Below, one piece after another: positions 44,139-52,825 of a stretch of 64,000 nucleotides of DNA. Both the position numbers and the translations under genes were made by a program. The notes below the pieces were generated by a model that searched no databases, had not been told where the DNA came from, and saw only the letters and a program-made list of their open reading frames with translations. The stretch's first letter is position 1, and each line of letters opens with the position of its first letter. This DNA is from SSSZ01 sp016790965 (lineage in GTDB: Bacteria; Pseudomonadota; Gammaproteobacteria; Burkholderiales; Rhodocyclaceae), in assembly GCA_016790965.1 (NCBI GenBank), contig JAEUNZ010000027.1, positions 62,001-126,000 of the forward strand. Reading direction: 5' to 3'.

Positions 44139-45025
44139 GGCACCTCTCCGTGGCGGATGCGGGCGACGAGATCGAGGGCTTCCGCGGTGGAGCGGTAACC
44201 GATTTGGTAGCAGGCAGCCCCGTCGAGCATGGCCGCCAGGGCGTTGAACCCGGTCACCCCCATGCGCTCCTTGTTGAAGGACTGCTCGGCGATGAGGGCG
44301 AAACTCTCGGCGCGAGATATCGGCTCGCACCAGGGATCGCCATCGTCGATGAAGGTGGGAAAGACGACCCAGCGGCAGTAGGCCGGGTCTTCGCCCCGGG
44401 CCAGGGAGTCGGCCGGGGGGCCAGCCAAGGCCACGGTACCTTTGCGGGTGTCGTGGTAGCGGGGGCTGAGCCGGCTGCCGGGAAAGGCGCTGACGATATC
44501 GATGGAGCGATTCTTCAGGTTGATCGGCCGGGGGTGCGGCGCAAGGGAAACCGTAGCCGGGTCCAGCAGTGCGAGCTCGTCGGACAGGAGACGCCAGCCG
44601 TCGAGGAATACCAGGGAGGAGCAGAGGGTACTTTTCCCGGCACCCGGAAAGCCGGGCAGCACAAGGGCATCCGCGCCGCGGGCGACCACGGCGGCGTGGA
44701 TCGCCAGGTAACCCAGGGGGCGGCTGGCCATGCACCAGTTGAGACCCCATTCGAGCAAGGGGGGCGCCTGCTCGACCGGCAGGGGCAGGAAGGGATCCTG
44801 GCCGTCCAGGAGAAAGCTGACCTGGGGACGCCAGATGCGCCGCAGTCCCCCCACGGCCATCAGGGCGATGTCGAAGTCGCAGAACACCCCGCTGTCAGCG
44901 GGTAGCAGGCGATCGGCGTAGAAGCGGGCCAGGTGGGCTGAGACGGAGGCCAGGTCGGAGCGCACCCGTACCGTCACCGGCGGGATGCGGACGACAAAAA
45001 TCCGCACGGTGGAAGGCGTTGCCAA
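44135..45025 (-). CDS. HprK-related kinase A
   Basis: This 296-residue relative of HPr kinase/phosphorylase has the P-loop GFPGAGKST at 125-133, with LAIHAAVVARG (His110) before it and WRLLSDELALLD after it as in HprK. The classical N-terminal HprK domain is replaced by an unrelated 100 residues. No HPr gene is nearby, so the phosphorylation target is probably something else, such as the exported protein encoded upstream (inference). Related kinases in lasso peptide clusters phosphorylate a precursor. Spacing to the PqqD-like gene is 15 nt; the stop overlaps the next start. Confidence 0.9.
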   Translation of the reverse strand: MATPSTVRIFVVRIPPVTVRVRSDLASVSAHLARFYADRLLPADSGVFCDFDIALMAVGGLRRIWRPQVSFLLDGQDPFLPLPVEQAPPLLEWGLNWCMASRPLGYLAIHAAVVARGADALVLPGFPGAGKSTLCSSLVFLDGWRLLSDELALLDPATVSLAPHPRPINLKNRSIDIVSAFPGSRLSPRYHDTRKGTVALAGPPADSLARGEDPAYCRWVVFPTFIDDGDPWCEPISRAESFALIAEQSFNKERMGVTGFNALAAMLDGAACYQIGYRSTAEALDLVARIRHGEVP

Positions 45026-45040
45026 GAAGGGAGCCCGGAA

Positions 45041-45259
45041 TCAGGAAGCCCGTATGATACCGTGGGCCAGAAGGCTGTCGAGGACTTCGGCCGGGAGTCC
45101 GCTCAGGGCGGCAGAATCCCGCTGTACAGCAGCCATTCGCAGGGCGGACCAGACGTCCCGGTCTACCGCCCAGAAGTCGCCGGAGCGGCCGTCAAACACG
45201 ACGCCTCCCCCGTCCCAGTCGGGAGAAAAGGCCAGTTGCCGGGCCGGGTCTATGCGCAA
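45041..45259 (-). CDS. PqqD-like peptide chaperone (HPr-rel-A type)
   Basis: This is a 72-residue winged-helix protein of the RRE/PqqD type. With the TTG at 45259 it begins LRIDPARQLAFSPDWDGGGVVFDGRSGDFWAVD, showing the first beta hairpin (key residues W, D, G, VVF). The longer ATG frame (45334) would overlap the upstream gene by 56 nt and adds 25 unlike residues. PqqD-like domains bind leader peptides of ribosomally made peptides and hand them to modifying enzymes. That implies that a ribosomal substrate exists in this operon. It is 19 nt behind the exported protein gene. Confidence 0.78.
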   Translation of the reverse strand: MRIDPARQLAFSPDWDGGGVVFDGRSGDFWAVDRDVWSALRMAAVQRDSAALSGLPAEVLDSLLAHGIIRAS

Positions 45260-45278
45260 GGCCGGTCCCGACCCTGCG

Positions 45279-46043
45279 TCAGGGTGCCTTGCAGAGGTTG
45301 GGGACCGCCGAGTTGATGTCGTACATCCCCTCAATGTAGGCGATGATCTGCGCCGCGCTCATGGCGTTTCCGTTGCAGACCATGCCCGTCGGGCAATAGG
45401 TGCCACCGTCTTTCACGGCGTCCCACATGGCGACGATCTGCAGGGTGGAAAGGGGGTAATCCTGACTGGTGGAACTGAAGTACATGGCGTTCAGGTACGC
45501 CGAGGAGAGGTGGCGCAGAAGCTGCCCCTTACCATTGAACTTATCGGTCATGGTCTTGGTGCCCGTGCAATTGGCGCCGGAATAGGTGGGGTAATTGGTC
45601 GGCCACTGCAAAACTTCCCAGACCGAGAGTTGGCCGTTGGGGGCACCGGTGAATATGCTGCCGATGGTCGTGCCAGGAGCTGAAATGTCGCAGGGCGAGA
45701 CATTGCCGGTGCCGCTGGAACACACCACGATGCCGTTGTTGAACGTGGGGTAGCTGATGCCCATCCAGTACGGAAAGTGCTGCGGATTGACCCAGAAACC
45801 GGGGGAGCGCCCCCCCGAACACTGGTGACCGTTTCCGGTGCGGGGACTGTGGTTGCCGGAGATCATCGCCGACGGGCTCTGGCAGGTGACCCCGGTCCCC
45901 AGGGCGGTTTTGGCTTGCATGGCGAGGAGCACGCCAGCGCCGGCCGTGGTGCCGGTCAGGAGTCTGCGCCGCCGGGGCAGGGTCACGCCGGCTGCTTCCC
46001 CGGAGGGGGCAGGAAGGGAAGTGTTCTTGTCTTGATCGGTCAT
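45279..46043 (-). CDS. Predicted exported Cys-rich protein with SPGFW motif, first gene of HPr-rel-A operon
   Basis: The 254-residue protein has a twin-arginine-like leader: LPRRRRLLTG at 22-31, then a hydrophobic stretch to about 45. The mature part has eight Cys (for example Cys54, Cys75), the motif GGRSPGFWVNPQHFPYW (SPGFW from 80), and many Ser, Thr, Gly and Asn. SPGYW-type motifs recur in exported proteins of unknown function. I recognise no enzyme motif. Being first in the operon with PqqD-like, HprK-like and nucleotidyltransferase genes, it is the most likely substrate of the modification system (inference). ATG 46043 is chosen over an upstream ATG at 46082. Confidence 0.75.
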   Translation of the reverse strand: MTDQDKNTSLPAPSGEAAGVTLPRRRRLLTGTTAGAGVLLAMQAKTALGTGVTCQSPSAMISGNHSPRTGNGHQCSGGRSPGFWVNPQHFPYWMGISYPTFNNGIVVCSSGTGNVSPCDISAPGTTIGSIFTGAPNGQLSVWEVLQWPTNYPTYSGANCTGTKTMTDKFNGKGQLLRHLSSAYLNAMYFSSTSQDYPLSTLQIVAMWDAVKDGGTYCPTGMVCNGNAMSAAQIIAYIEGMYDINSAVPNLCKAP

Positions 46044-46190
46044 GATGCGCTCTTTCGAAATTCCTGCAGTGCCGGACAGCACGGGTCAAAGGGATTTAAG
46101 CAAAAGTTGTGCCGCGTTTTTGCCGGTGCCTGAAAGGCCGGCCGTTGCGGGGTTTGTCCAATTCTGGCCTGAACGTTGACGGCGGAGATG

Positions 46191-46250
46191 TAAAAAAAAC
46201 CGACAAGCCGGGTCCGGCGCGGCCCCCTGCGGTGCCGCGCCGGACCCGGC
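46191..46250 (-). terminator. Strong intrinsic-type terminator behind galE
   Basis: A perfect 17-bp inverted repeat, GCCGGGTCCGGCGCGGC (46207-46223) and its complement (46234-46250), is separated by 10 nt. On the minus strand it is followed 7 nt later by eight U (A run at 46192-46199). It is placed 24 nt after the galE stop and ends the manC-galE transcript before the HPr-rel-A operon. Confidence 0.75.
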
Positions 46251-46273
46251 GGTAGAGGCGGCGTGCAGCGCGT

Positions 46274-47293
46274 TCAACTTGACTCCGTGGGTTCGGCGGC
46301 GGGGCTTGCCGACTGCCAGCGCCAGGCGTCTTCGCACATGGCTGCAAGCCCGAGTTGCGCTTGCCAACCCAGGAGTTCCCGCGCCAGGGTGGGGTCGGCG
46401 TAACAGGCAGCGATATCCCCCGGACGCCGGTCGGCGATGCGGTAGGGCACCGGGCGGCCGCTGGCCCGCTCCAGGGCGGCAATGAGCTCCAGGACGCTGT
46501 AGCCCCGGCCGGTGCCCAGGTTGACGCAGAGCATGGGGTGCTGTGGCGAGATTTTGGCCAGGGCGGCCAGGTGTCCCCGGGCGAGGTCCACCACATGGAT
46601 GAAGTCCCGCACGCCGGTACCGTCCGGCGTAGGGTAGTCCTTGCCGAAGACATTGACCTGGGGCCGCAGGCCCAGGGCCACCTGGGTGACGTAGGGCATG
46701 AGGTTGTTGGGAATGCCCTGGGGCGACTCGCCGATGAGCCCGCTGGGGTGGGCGCCGACGGGATTGAAGTAGCGCAGGATGGCGATCTGCCATCTGGGGT
46801 CCGCCCGGCTCAGGTCGCGCAGCATTTCCTCGATGTGCAACTTGGTGCGGCCGTAGGGATTGGTGGCCTGGAGCGGAAAGTGCTCCTGGATGGGGAGGGC
46901 GTGGGGATCGCCATAGACGGTGGCCGAGGAACTGAAGACCAGCTTCCTGACCCCGGTTTGGTCCATGGCTTCCAGCAGCCGCAGGGTACCGGCCACGTTG
47001 TTGTCGTAGTAGGCCAGGGGTTCCTGCACCGACTCGCCTACCGCCTTCAGCCCGGCGAAGTGCATCACGGCCTGGACAGGGTGCTCGCGGAAAAGACGAG
47101 CCAGCAGTGCGGCATCGCGGATGTCGCCCACCACCAGGGCAGGCCGGCGGCCGGCGATGCCTTCGATGCGGTCGACCACTTCGGCCGTGCTGTTGCACAG
47201 GTTGTCGAGGATGAGGACGTCTTCCCCGGCGGCGAGCAGTTCCACCACCGTGTGGGAGCCGATGTAGCCGGTACCGCCGGTCACCAGGATCAT
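46274..47293 (-). CDS. galE: UDP-glucose 4-epimerase GalE
   Basis: The 339-residue extended SDR begins MILVTGGTGYIGSHTVVELL (NAD site TGGTGYIGSH), and the catalytic SSSATVYG and the YGRTKLHIEE Tyr-Lys pair are present. It interconverts UDP-glucose and UDP-galactose (and possibly the N-acetyl forms), supplying sugars for the EPS to the left. It lies 9 nt behind the manC stop in the same operon. The 17-bp hairpin terminator follows. The length matches the family. Confidence 0.96.
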   Translation of the reverse strand: MILVTGGTGYIGSHTVVELLAAGEDVLILDNLCNSTAEVVDRIEGIAGRRPALVVGDIRDAALLARLFREHPVQAVMHFAGLKAVGESVQEPLAYYDNNVAGTLRLLEAMDQTGVRKLVFSSSATVYGDPHALPIQEHFPLQATNPYGRTKLHIEEMLRDLSRADPRWQIAILRYFNPVGAHPSGLIGESPQGIPNNLMPYVTQVALGLRPQVNVFGKDYPTPDGTGVRDFIHVVDLARGHLAALAKISPQHPMLCVNLGTGRGYSVLELIAALERASGRPVPYRIADRRPGDIAACYADPTLARELLGWQAQLGLAAMCEDAWRWQSASPAAEPTESS

Positions 47294-47302
47294 GGGGATG
47301 TC

Positions 47303-48739
47303 TCAGTTGCGGCCGTAGGTATCTTCGAAACGGACGATGTCGTCCTCGCCGAGGTAGCTGCCGGACTGGACTTCGATCATCTCCAGGGGCACCTTGCCCG
47401 GGTTTTCCAGACGGTGGGTGGTGCCGAGGGGAATGTAGGTCGATTGGTTTTCGCTCACCAGCAGAGTTTCCTCGCCCCGGGTGACCCGGGCGGTTCCCTT
47501 GACCACGATCCAGTGCTCGGCGCGATGGTGGTGCATCTGCAGCGACAGGGCGGCGCCGGGGTTCACCGAGATGCGCTTGACCTGAAACCGCTCGCCGGCA
47601 TCGACGCCGTCGTACCAGCCCCAGGGGCGATGCACCTTGCGGTGCCACTGGGCGACGCTCCGGCCCGCAGCCTTGAGGCGATCGACCACCTTCTTGACGT
47701 CCTGGGTGGCGTCGTGATGGGCCACCAGGACGGCGTCGTCGGTTTCCACCACCACTAGGTTGGCGACGCCGACGCAGGCCACCAGTCGGCCCTCGGAGAC
47801 GACCAGGGTGTCGCGGCAGCCCTCGAGAAGGGTGTCTCCGCGAGTGGCGTTACCGGCTTCGTCCTTGGGCAGAACCTTCCACAGGGAGTCCCAGGCGCCC
47901 ACGTCGGACCAGCCGGCGGAGAGGGGGATCACTGCTCCCGGCGGCAGGTCCGCGCCGCCCTGGGTGAGGCGTTCCATGACCGCGTAGTCGATGGAATCGG
48001 AGGGGCAGGCGGCGAAGGCCGCGGCGCCCACGCGAACGAAGACATCGTCTTCGCGGCAATCGTCCAGGGCATTGCGGCAGGCGGCCAGGATGTCGGGGCG
48101 GCAGCGCTCCAGGGCGGCAAGCCAGACCGAGGCCTTGAGGACGAATATGCCGCTGTTCCAGAGGTAGTCGCCGCGATCCAGGTAGGCTTCGGCGGTGGCG
48201 CGGTCGGGTTTTTCCACGAAGGCATCCAGGCGAAATCCCGGGCTGCCCGCAGTCAGGGCCGCGCCGCGCCGAATATAGCCGTAGCCCGTCTCGGGGCAAT
48301 CGGGGGTGATGCCGAAAGTGACCGCCATGCCGGCTTCGGCGAGTTGGGCGGCATGGCCCACGGCGACGCGAAAGGCAGCTTCGTCCAGGATGGCGTGGTC
48401 GGCAGGCATGACGACCAGGATGGGGTCGGCGCCGTCGCGCACGGCGAAGAGGGCGGCCAGGGTCAGGGCAGGAGCCGTGTTGCGGCCGGCCGGCTCGAGG
48501 ACGACGCGGCCCCGTTTGCCGAGGAGCCGGACCTGCTCGGCGACGACGAAGCGATGCTCCTCGTTGCAGACCAGGATGGGGTCGGCCAGATCCGGCAGCC
48601 CGTCCATGCGCGCTACGGTGGCTTGCAGCATCGATTGCGGCCCGCACAGGGGCAGGAGCTGCTTGGGATACTTTTCCCGCGAAAGGGGCCAGAGGCGGGT
48701 TCCGGATCCACCGGAAAGAACGACGGGTTGTAGTTTCAT
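47303..48739 (-). CDS. manC: Mannose-1-phosphate guanylyltransferase / mannose-6-phosphate isomerase
   Basis: The 478-residue bifunctional enzyme has a nucleotidyltransferase domain with VVLSGGSGTRLWPLSREKYPKQ at its start and the FVEKPDRATAE signature. The C-terminal cupin-type isomerase domain (about 350-478) has LQMHHHRAEHWIVVKGTA. It makes GDP-mannose from mannose-1-phosphate and can convert fructose-6-phosphate to mannose-6-phosphate. It heads the manC-galE operon; upstream a 184-nt region shared with PP0621/PilS holds an ATTATAATT (48832-48840) usable as a -10 box in either direction. Confidence 0.95.
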   Translation of the reverse strand: MKLQPVVLSGGSGTRLWPLSREKYPKQLLPLCGPQSMLQATVARMDGLPDLADPILVCNEEHRFVVAEQVRLLGKRGRVVLEPAGRNTAPALTLAALFAVRDGADPILVVMPADHAILDEAAFRVAVGHAAQLAEAGMAVTFGITPDCPETGYGYIRRGAALTAGSPGFRLDAFVEKPDRATAEAYLDRGDYLWNSGIFVLKASVWLAALERCRPDILAACRNALDDCREDDVFVRVGAAAFAACPSDSIDYAVMERLTQGGADLPPGAVIPLSAGWSDVGAWDSLWKVLPKDEAGNATRGDTLLEGCRDTLVVSEGRLVACVGVANLVVVETDDAVLVAHHDATQDVKKVVDRLKAAGRSVAQWHRKVHRPWGWYDGVDAGERFQVKRISVNPGAALSLQMHHHRAEHWIVVKGTARVTRGEETLLVSENQSTYIPLGTTHRLENPGKVPLEMIEVQSGSYLGEDDIVRFEDTYGRN

Positions 48740-48923
48740 CGCGACTCGGTCATCAAGAGGGGCGGCCGGTGGACTTGCGCATCGCCAGGATTCCCGGGGG
48801 GCGGACCTGGCGAGGGGCCGGGGAGCGAGAGATTATAATTTCGCCTGCGGGGCTGCTGGTTTAACTATTCTTTCGCCTTTGGGGAATTTTTCCTCCGCTG
48901 GCGTTCCCCGCGGGAGACTCGGC

Positions 48924-49160
48924 ATGCTGAAGTGGATTCTTCTCGGGCTCATCGCAGCCTTCGTCTGGCTGGCCTGGAAGCGGAGCCGGCCCCCGGCGGG
49001 CGGGCCGCAAGAGGTCGAACGCAGGGCTGAACGTCCGGCGGAGACCATGGTGGCTTGTGCGCACTGCGGGGTGCACCTCCCCGAGGCGGAGGCACTGGCC
49101 CAGGGAGCCGCATTCTACTGTTGCCCGGCCCATCGCGCCGCAGGGCCGAGGGGCCGATGA
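48924..49160 (+). CDS. PP0621 family small membrane protein
   Basis: The 78-residue protein has one N-terminal membrane segment (MLKWILLGLIAAFVWLAW), a charged linker and a C-terminal zinc-ribbon-like tail (CAHCGVHLPEAEAL, then CCPAHR). This is the pattern of the PP0621 family found before pilS in betaproteobacteria. Its function is unknown; it may help assemble or sense the pilus machinery. Its TGA stop overlaps the pilS ATG by 4 nt, implying coupled translation. Confidence 0.85.
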   Translation: MLKWILLGLIAAFVWLAWKRSRPPAGGPQEVERRAERPAETMVACAHCGVHLPEAEALAQGAAFYCCPAHRAAGPRGR

Positions 49161-50767
49161 GATTCTGGCGCTCTTCTCCCTGGGAGCCCAACTGGCGTTC
49201 GCTCCAGTATTTCAATCTTTATCGCCTGGTGGTCGTGGCCCTTCTGGCCGCAGGGCTTTGGATCTCGCCTTCCTGGCTTGGGGTCTTCTGGCTCGTCCCG
49301 CAAGGCACCCTGGCTTGGCTGACGGCGCTCTATGCCCTCGTGGTCGGCGCAGGTATGCTGTCGGCCCTCGTCTGGCAGCGGCGTTTCAACGTTCAGCTCT
49401 CGGCCCAGGTGGCGGTCGATGTGCTGGCCGTCAATGGCGCCATGTATGCTGCCGGAGGCGTTTCCAGCGGTTTCGGCATCGTTTTCCTGGTTTCCCTCGC
49501 GGCGGCCAGTCTGGTTGGCCGCGGCCATCTGGTCCTCTTCTACGCCGCCATCGCCACTCTTGCCTTGCTGTCGATGCAGGGCTACGGCGTCCTGACGGCG
49601 GGCTTCGACACGGGATCCTTCGTGCAGGCCGGCTTTCTTTCGGCCGGGTTCTTCGCCACGGCGATCCTGGCGCGGCTCCTGGGGCAGCGCGCCATGGCGG
49701 AGGAAGCGCTGGCCAGACGCCGGGGAGTCGAACTGGAGAACCAGAGTCGTATCAGCCAGCAGATCGTCGCTCGGGTGCTGGATGGCGTGCTGGTGGTGGC
49801 GGGGGACGGACGGGTACTGCGCAGCAACCCGGTGGCGGCGGCTCTTCTGGGGGAGGATTTTGGCGCCCATCGGCCCCTGGCCTACTATTCCCGTGCGCTT
49901 GCCGAGGCCTTCGAAGCCTGGCGCAGGGGCGACGGAGCGGCGGAAACGAGCGTCGTCGCCGAGGGCGGGGAGTCCCTGGGGGTACGCTTCGAGGCCACTG
50001 AAAGCAGCGACCGGGAAGCGCTGGTTTTCCTGGAGGACATCGGTCGGGTCCATGAACGGGCGGAGCAACTGAAACTTGCGGCCCTGGGGCGCCTGACGGC
50101 GAGTATTGCCCATGAAATCCGCAATCCGCTGGCCGCCATTTCCCATGCCGGGGAGTTGCTGCGGGAGGAACGTCGGGGGGAGATGCAGGAGCGCCTGCTG
50201 CGCATTCTCAACGACAACGTGGGGCGCCTCGACCGCATCGTCCAGGACATTCTCGATCTGGGCCGTCGCGACCGCGCTCAGGCCGAGGCGCTACCCCTGG
50301 ATACGGTTCTCGCCCAGTTCGCCGCCGAGTATTGCGAGGCCGACGGCCAGCCGGCGGATCTGATTTCCGTCGGTAGCGAGGGCGGGCTGCTGCTCTGTTT
50401 TGATCGTTCGCACCTGCACCAGGTGTTGTGGAATCTGGTCGCCAATGCGGTGGCCCATTCGCGGCGGCGGGCCGGCAGTGTCGAGATCAACGCCCGCCCC
50501 GGCGACGACGCGGGGCAGGTAGAATTGCACGTCATCGACGACGGGCCCGGCGTCCCGGCCGAGTTGCGGGGGCAGGTGTTCGAGCCCTTCTTCACCACTC
50601 GCGCCTCGGGCACGGGGCTCGGGCTCTTCATCGCCCGGGAGCTTTGCGCGGCCAACGGCGCGAGTCTCGATCTGGGGCCCGAGGCCGGGTATGGTCATTT
50701 CATCGTGAGCGGGAGGTGCGACACGTGTCAGCAGGACGTTCCGAGCGCCGGGTTCGCGGCGAACTGA
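49157..50767 (+). CDS. pilS: Sensor histidine kinase PilS
   Basis: This 536-residue kinase has six N-terminal membrane segments (about 20-190), a PAS domain (about 210-300) and a histidine kinase core: SIAHEIRNPLAAISHAGELL holds the phospho-acceptor His, with VANAVAHSRR, VIDDGPGVP and GTGLGLFIARELC as ATP boxes. In Pseudomonas and relatives PilS acts with PilR to control sigma-54-dependent pilin transcription. The pilin gene is not in the window. The ATG at 49157 overlaps the PP0621 stop. The 3' end overlaps pilR by 43 nt. Confidence 0.93.
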   Translation: MRFWRSSPWEPNWRSLQYFNLYRLVVVALLAAGLWISPSWLGVFWLVPQGTLAWLTALYALVVGAGMLSALVWQRRFNVQLSAQVAVDVLAVNGAMYAAGGVSSGFGIVFLVSLAAASLVGRGHLVLFYAAIATLALLSMQGYGVLTAGFDTGSFVQAGFLSAGFFATAILARLLGQRAMAEEALARRRGVELENQSRISQQIVARVLDGVLVVAGDGRVLRSNPVAAALLGEDFGAHRPLAYYSRALAEAFEAWRRGDGAAETSVVAEGGESLGVRFEATESSDREALVFLEDIGRVHERAEQLKLAALGRLTASIAHEIRNPLAAISHAGELLREERRGEMQERLLRILNDNVGRLDRIVQDILDLGRRDRAQAEALPLDTVLAQFAAEYCEADGQPADLISVGSEGGLLLCFDRSHLHQVLWNLVANAVAHSRRRAGSVEINARPGDDAGQVELHVIDDGPGVPAELRGQVFEPFFTTRASGTGLGLFIARELCAANGASLDLGPEAGYGHFIVSGRCDTCQQDVPSAGFAAN

Positions 50768-52068
50768 TCCGGGTTCTGGTCGTCGACGACGAACCCGATA
50801 TCCGGGAGCTCGTCGATCTGACCCTCTCCCGCATGGGGCTGGCCGCGGATTGCGCCGGCAGTGTGGCCGAGGCCAAGGGCTTGCTGGCCGAAACGGATTA
50901 CCAGCTCTGCCTTACCGACATGCGCCTACCGGATGGCGACGGCCTCACACTGGTGCGCCACGTCGCCGAGCACCACGGCGAGACACCGGTGGCGGTCATC
51001 ACCGCCTTCGGCAGTGCGGAGAATGCGGTGGCGGCGCTCAAGGCCGGGGCCTTCGACTACCTGTCCAAGCCGGTGGGGCTCGACCAGCTACGCGCCCTGG
51101 TCAAGTCCGCCCTGAGTCTGCCGGGCCGGGACGAGGGCGGATCGCCCATCCATACCCTGATCGGCGATTCGCCCGCCATGGAGCAGGTCCGCGCCACCAT
51201 CGACAAGCTGGCCCGCAGCCAGGCGCCCATCTATATCTCCGGCGAATCGGGCAGCGGCAAGGAACTGGCGGCCCGACTGATCCATACCCAGAGCGCCCGC
51301 AGCACGGCGCCCTTCGTTCCGGTCAATTGCGGCGCGATTCCCGAGAACCTCATGGAAAGCGAATTTTTCGGCTACCGCAAGGGGGCGTTTACCGGCGCCG
51401 ACAGCGACCGCGATGGCTTCTTCCAGGCGGCCAACGGCGGCACGCTCTTTCTCGACGAGGTGGCGGATTTGCCTCTGCCTATGCAGGTGAAGCTCCTGCG
51501 CGCCATCCAGGAAAAGCGCGTGCGCAAGGTGGGCAGTGCGGTGGAAGAGCCCGTGGACGTGCGCGTCATCTGTGCCACCCATCGCAATCTGCGCGAGCGC
51601 GTCGACAAGGGGGCCTTTCGGCAGGATCTCTATTACCGGCTCAATGTCATCGAACTGCGCATGCCCCCGCTGCGGGAGCGCAAAGAGGATATTCCGGTCC
51701 TCTCCGAGGCCATCCTCAATCGTCTCGGTAGCGGAACGCCCCTGACGCCCGCCGCTCTGGGCGCCCTGCGGGAATATCCCTTCCCCGGCAATGTGCGGGA
51801 GCTGGAGAACATTCTCGAAAGGGCCACGGCCCTGTGTTCCGGCGAGCGCATCGAGACCGAGGATCTGCAACTCGCCCCGGAGGAGGTGAGCGGCGAAGCC
51901 CTGGGCCGCGGGAGCGAGACCCTGGACGACTATCTCAACCGGGTCGAACGCCAGGCCATCCTCGACGCCTTGCAGAAAACCGGCCAGAACCGTACCGCGG
52001 CGGCCCGCCTCCTGGGGGTGACCTTCCGCTCCCTGCGCTATCGCCTGGAACGGCTGGGCATCGAATGA
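50725..52068 (+). CDS. pilR: Sigma-54-dependent response regulator PilR
   Basis: The 447-residue NtrC-type regulator has a receiver domain (VLVVDDEPDIREL, phospho-Asp in LCLTDMRLPD), an AAA+ domain with SGESGSGKEL and an intact GAFTGAD loop, and a Fis-type C-terminal helix-turn-helix (RTAAARLLGVTFRSLRYRL). The GTG at 50725 is supported by GGGAGG 8 nt upstream and lies inside the pilS 3' end. It is expected to activate pilA and motility genes elsewhere. It is the second sigma-54 activator in the window, so its sites must be distinguished from those of PrsR. Confidence 0.94.
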   Translation: MSAGRSERRVRGELIRVLVVDDEPDIRELVDLTLSRMGLAADCAGSVAEAKGLLAETDYQLCLTDMRLPDGDGLTLVRHVAEHHGETPVAVITAFGSAENAVAALKAGAFDYLSKPVGLDQLRALVKSALSLPGRDEGGSPIHTLIGDSPAMEQVRATIDKLARSQAPIYISGESGSGKELAARLIHTQSARSTAPFVPVNCGAIPENLMESEFFGYRKGAFTGADSDRDGFFQAANGGTLFLDEVADLPLPMQVKLLRAIQEKRVRKVGSAVEEPVDVRVICATHRNLRERVDKGAFRQDLYYRLNVIELRMPPLRERKEDIPVLSEAILNRLGSGTPLTPAALGALREYPFPGNVRELENILERATALCSGERIETEDLQLAPEEVSGEALGRGSETLDDYLNRVERQAILDALQKTGQNRTAAARLLGVTFRSLRYRLERLGIE

Positions 52069-52187
52069 GCGCGCTCCTCGCCTGCGGCCAGAGCTTCGCC
52101 CCCCGGGGGTCCTGCGGCCTCCGGCGCCGGGCGGGGGGCGCGGGCAAGAGACGCTGCGGCGGAGCGAAGGCCCCTCGTCGCTTTCTG

Positions 52188-52239
52188 CCCTCCCGGCCGG
52201 GAGGGTCTTCCTTGCCCCCGCGGGCAGGCGTCGCCTGCC
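52188..52239. terminator. Two GC-rich hairpins between pilR and ampD
   Basis: CCCTCCCGGCCGGGAGGG (52188-52205) is an 18-bp perfect palindrome followed by TCTTCC. GGCAGGCG-T-CGCCTGCC (52223-52239) is a second perfect stem. Neither has a proper U run; they may stop or stabilise pilR mRNA. The rest of the 196-nt gap has no feature I can support. Confidence 0.4.
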
Positions 52240-52264
52240 GCCGGACCCGTCCCCCGGGGGCGCC

Positions 52265-52825
52265 ATGAGCCCCTGGCGACCCCGGGGCTGGCTGGCGGGG
52301 GCCGCTCGTCTTCCCTCGCCCAACGAGGAGGCACGTCCTCCCGGGAGCGTCGTTTCCCTCGCGGTGATCCACGCTATCAGCCTGCCCCCGGGCCAATTCG
52401 GTGGCGACTGGGTCGAGCGTTTTTTCCTCAATCGCTTGCCCGCCGAAGCCCATCCCTATTTTCAGGAAATCGCTGCGCTGCGGGTCTCGGCCCACTTCTT
52501 CATCGCGCGGGGCGGGCGTCTGTTGCAGTTCGTGGCCTGCGACCGGCGCGCCTGGCACGCCGGGGCCTCGTCCTGGCGTGGCCACGGGAACTGCAACGAT
52601 TTCTCGGTGGGCATCGAACTTGAAGGTTGCGACGAAGAGTCTTTCACCGACGCCCAGTACGAAAGCCTCTGGCAGGTGCTCGACGCCCTGCGGCTGCGCT
52701 ATCCCCTCGATGCGATCGCCGGCCATAGTCACGTGGCGCCGGGGCGCAAGACCGATCCCGGCCCCCATTTCGATTGGGCGCGGGTGCGGGCCCGCTATCC
52801 CACCCTTGGATTACCGCCGGAATAA
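52265..52825 (+). CDS. ampD: 1,6-anhydro-N-acetylmuramyl-L-alanine amidase AmpD
   Basis: This 186-residue Amidase_2 enzyme has its zinc ligands at the AmpD positions: His36 in VIHAISL, His154 in AGHSHVAPG and Asp164 in RKTDPGPHFDW. It cleaves the lactyl-L-Ala bond of cytosolic anhydro-muropeptides in cell wall recycling and so limits beta-lactamase induction. Its last 15 nt overlap the convergent aminotransferase gene. The substrates include the products of lytic transglycosylases such as the SLT protein at 41294. Confidence 0.95.
   Translation: MSPWRPRGWLAGAARLPSPNEEARPPGSVVSLAVIHAISLPPGQFGGDWVERFFLNRLPAEAHPYFQEIAALRVSAHFFIARGGRLLQFVACDRRAWHAGASSWRGHGNCNDFSVGIELEGCDEESFTDAQYESLWQVLDALRLRYPLDAIAGHSHVAPGRKTDPGPHFDWARVRARYPTLGLPPE

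Noticed and set aside
48306..48900. Plus-strand frame running antisense through manC into the PP0621 gene
   Set aside because: Only the last 78 codons (from 48924) match a real family; the rest is the antisense of ManC.
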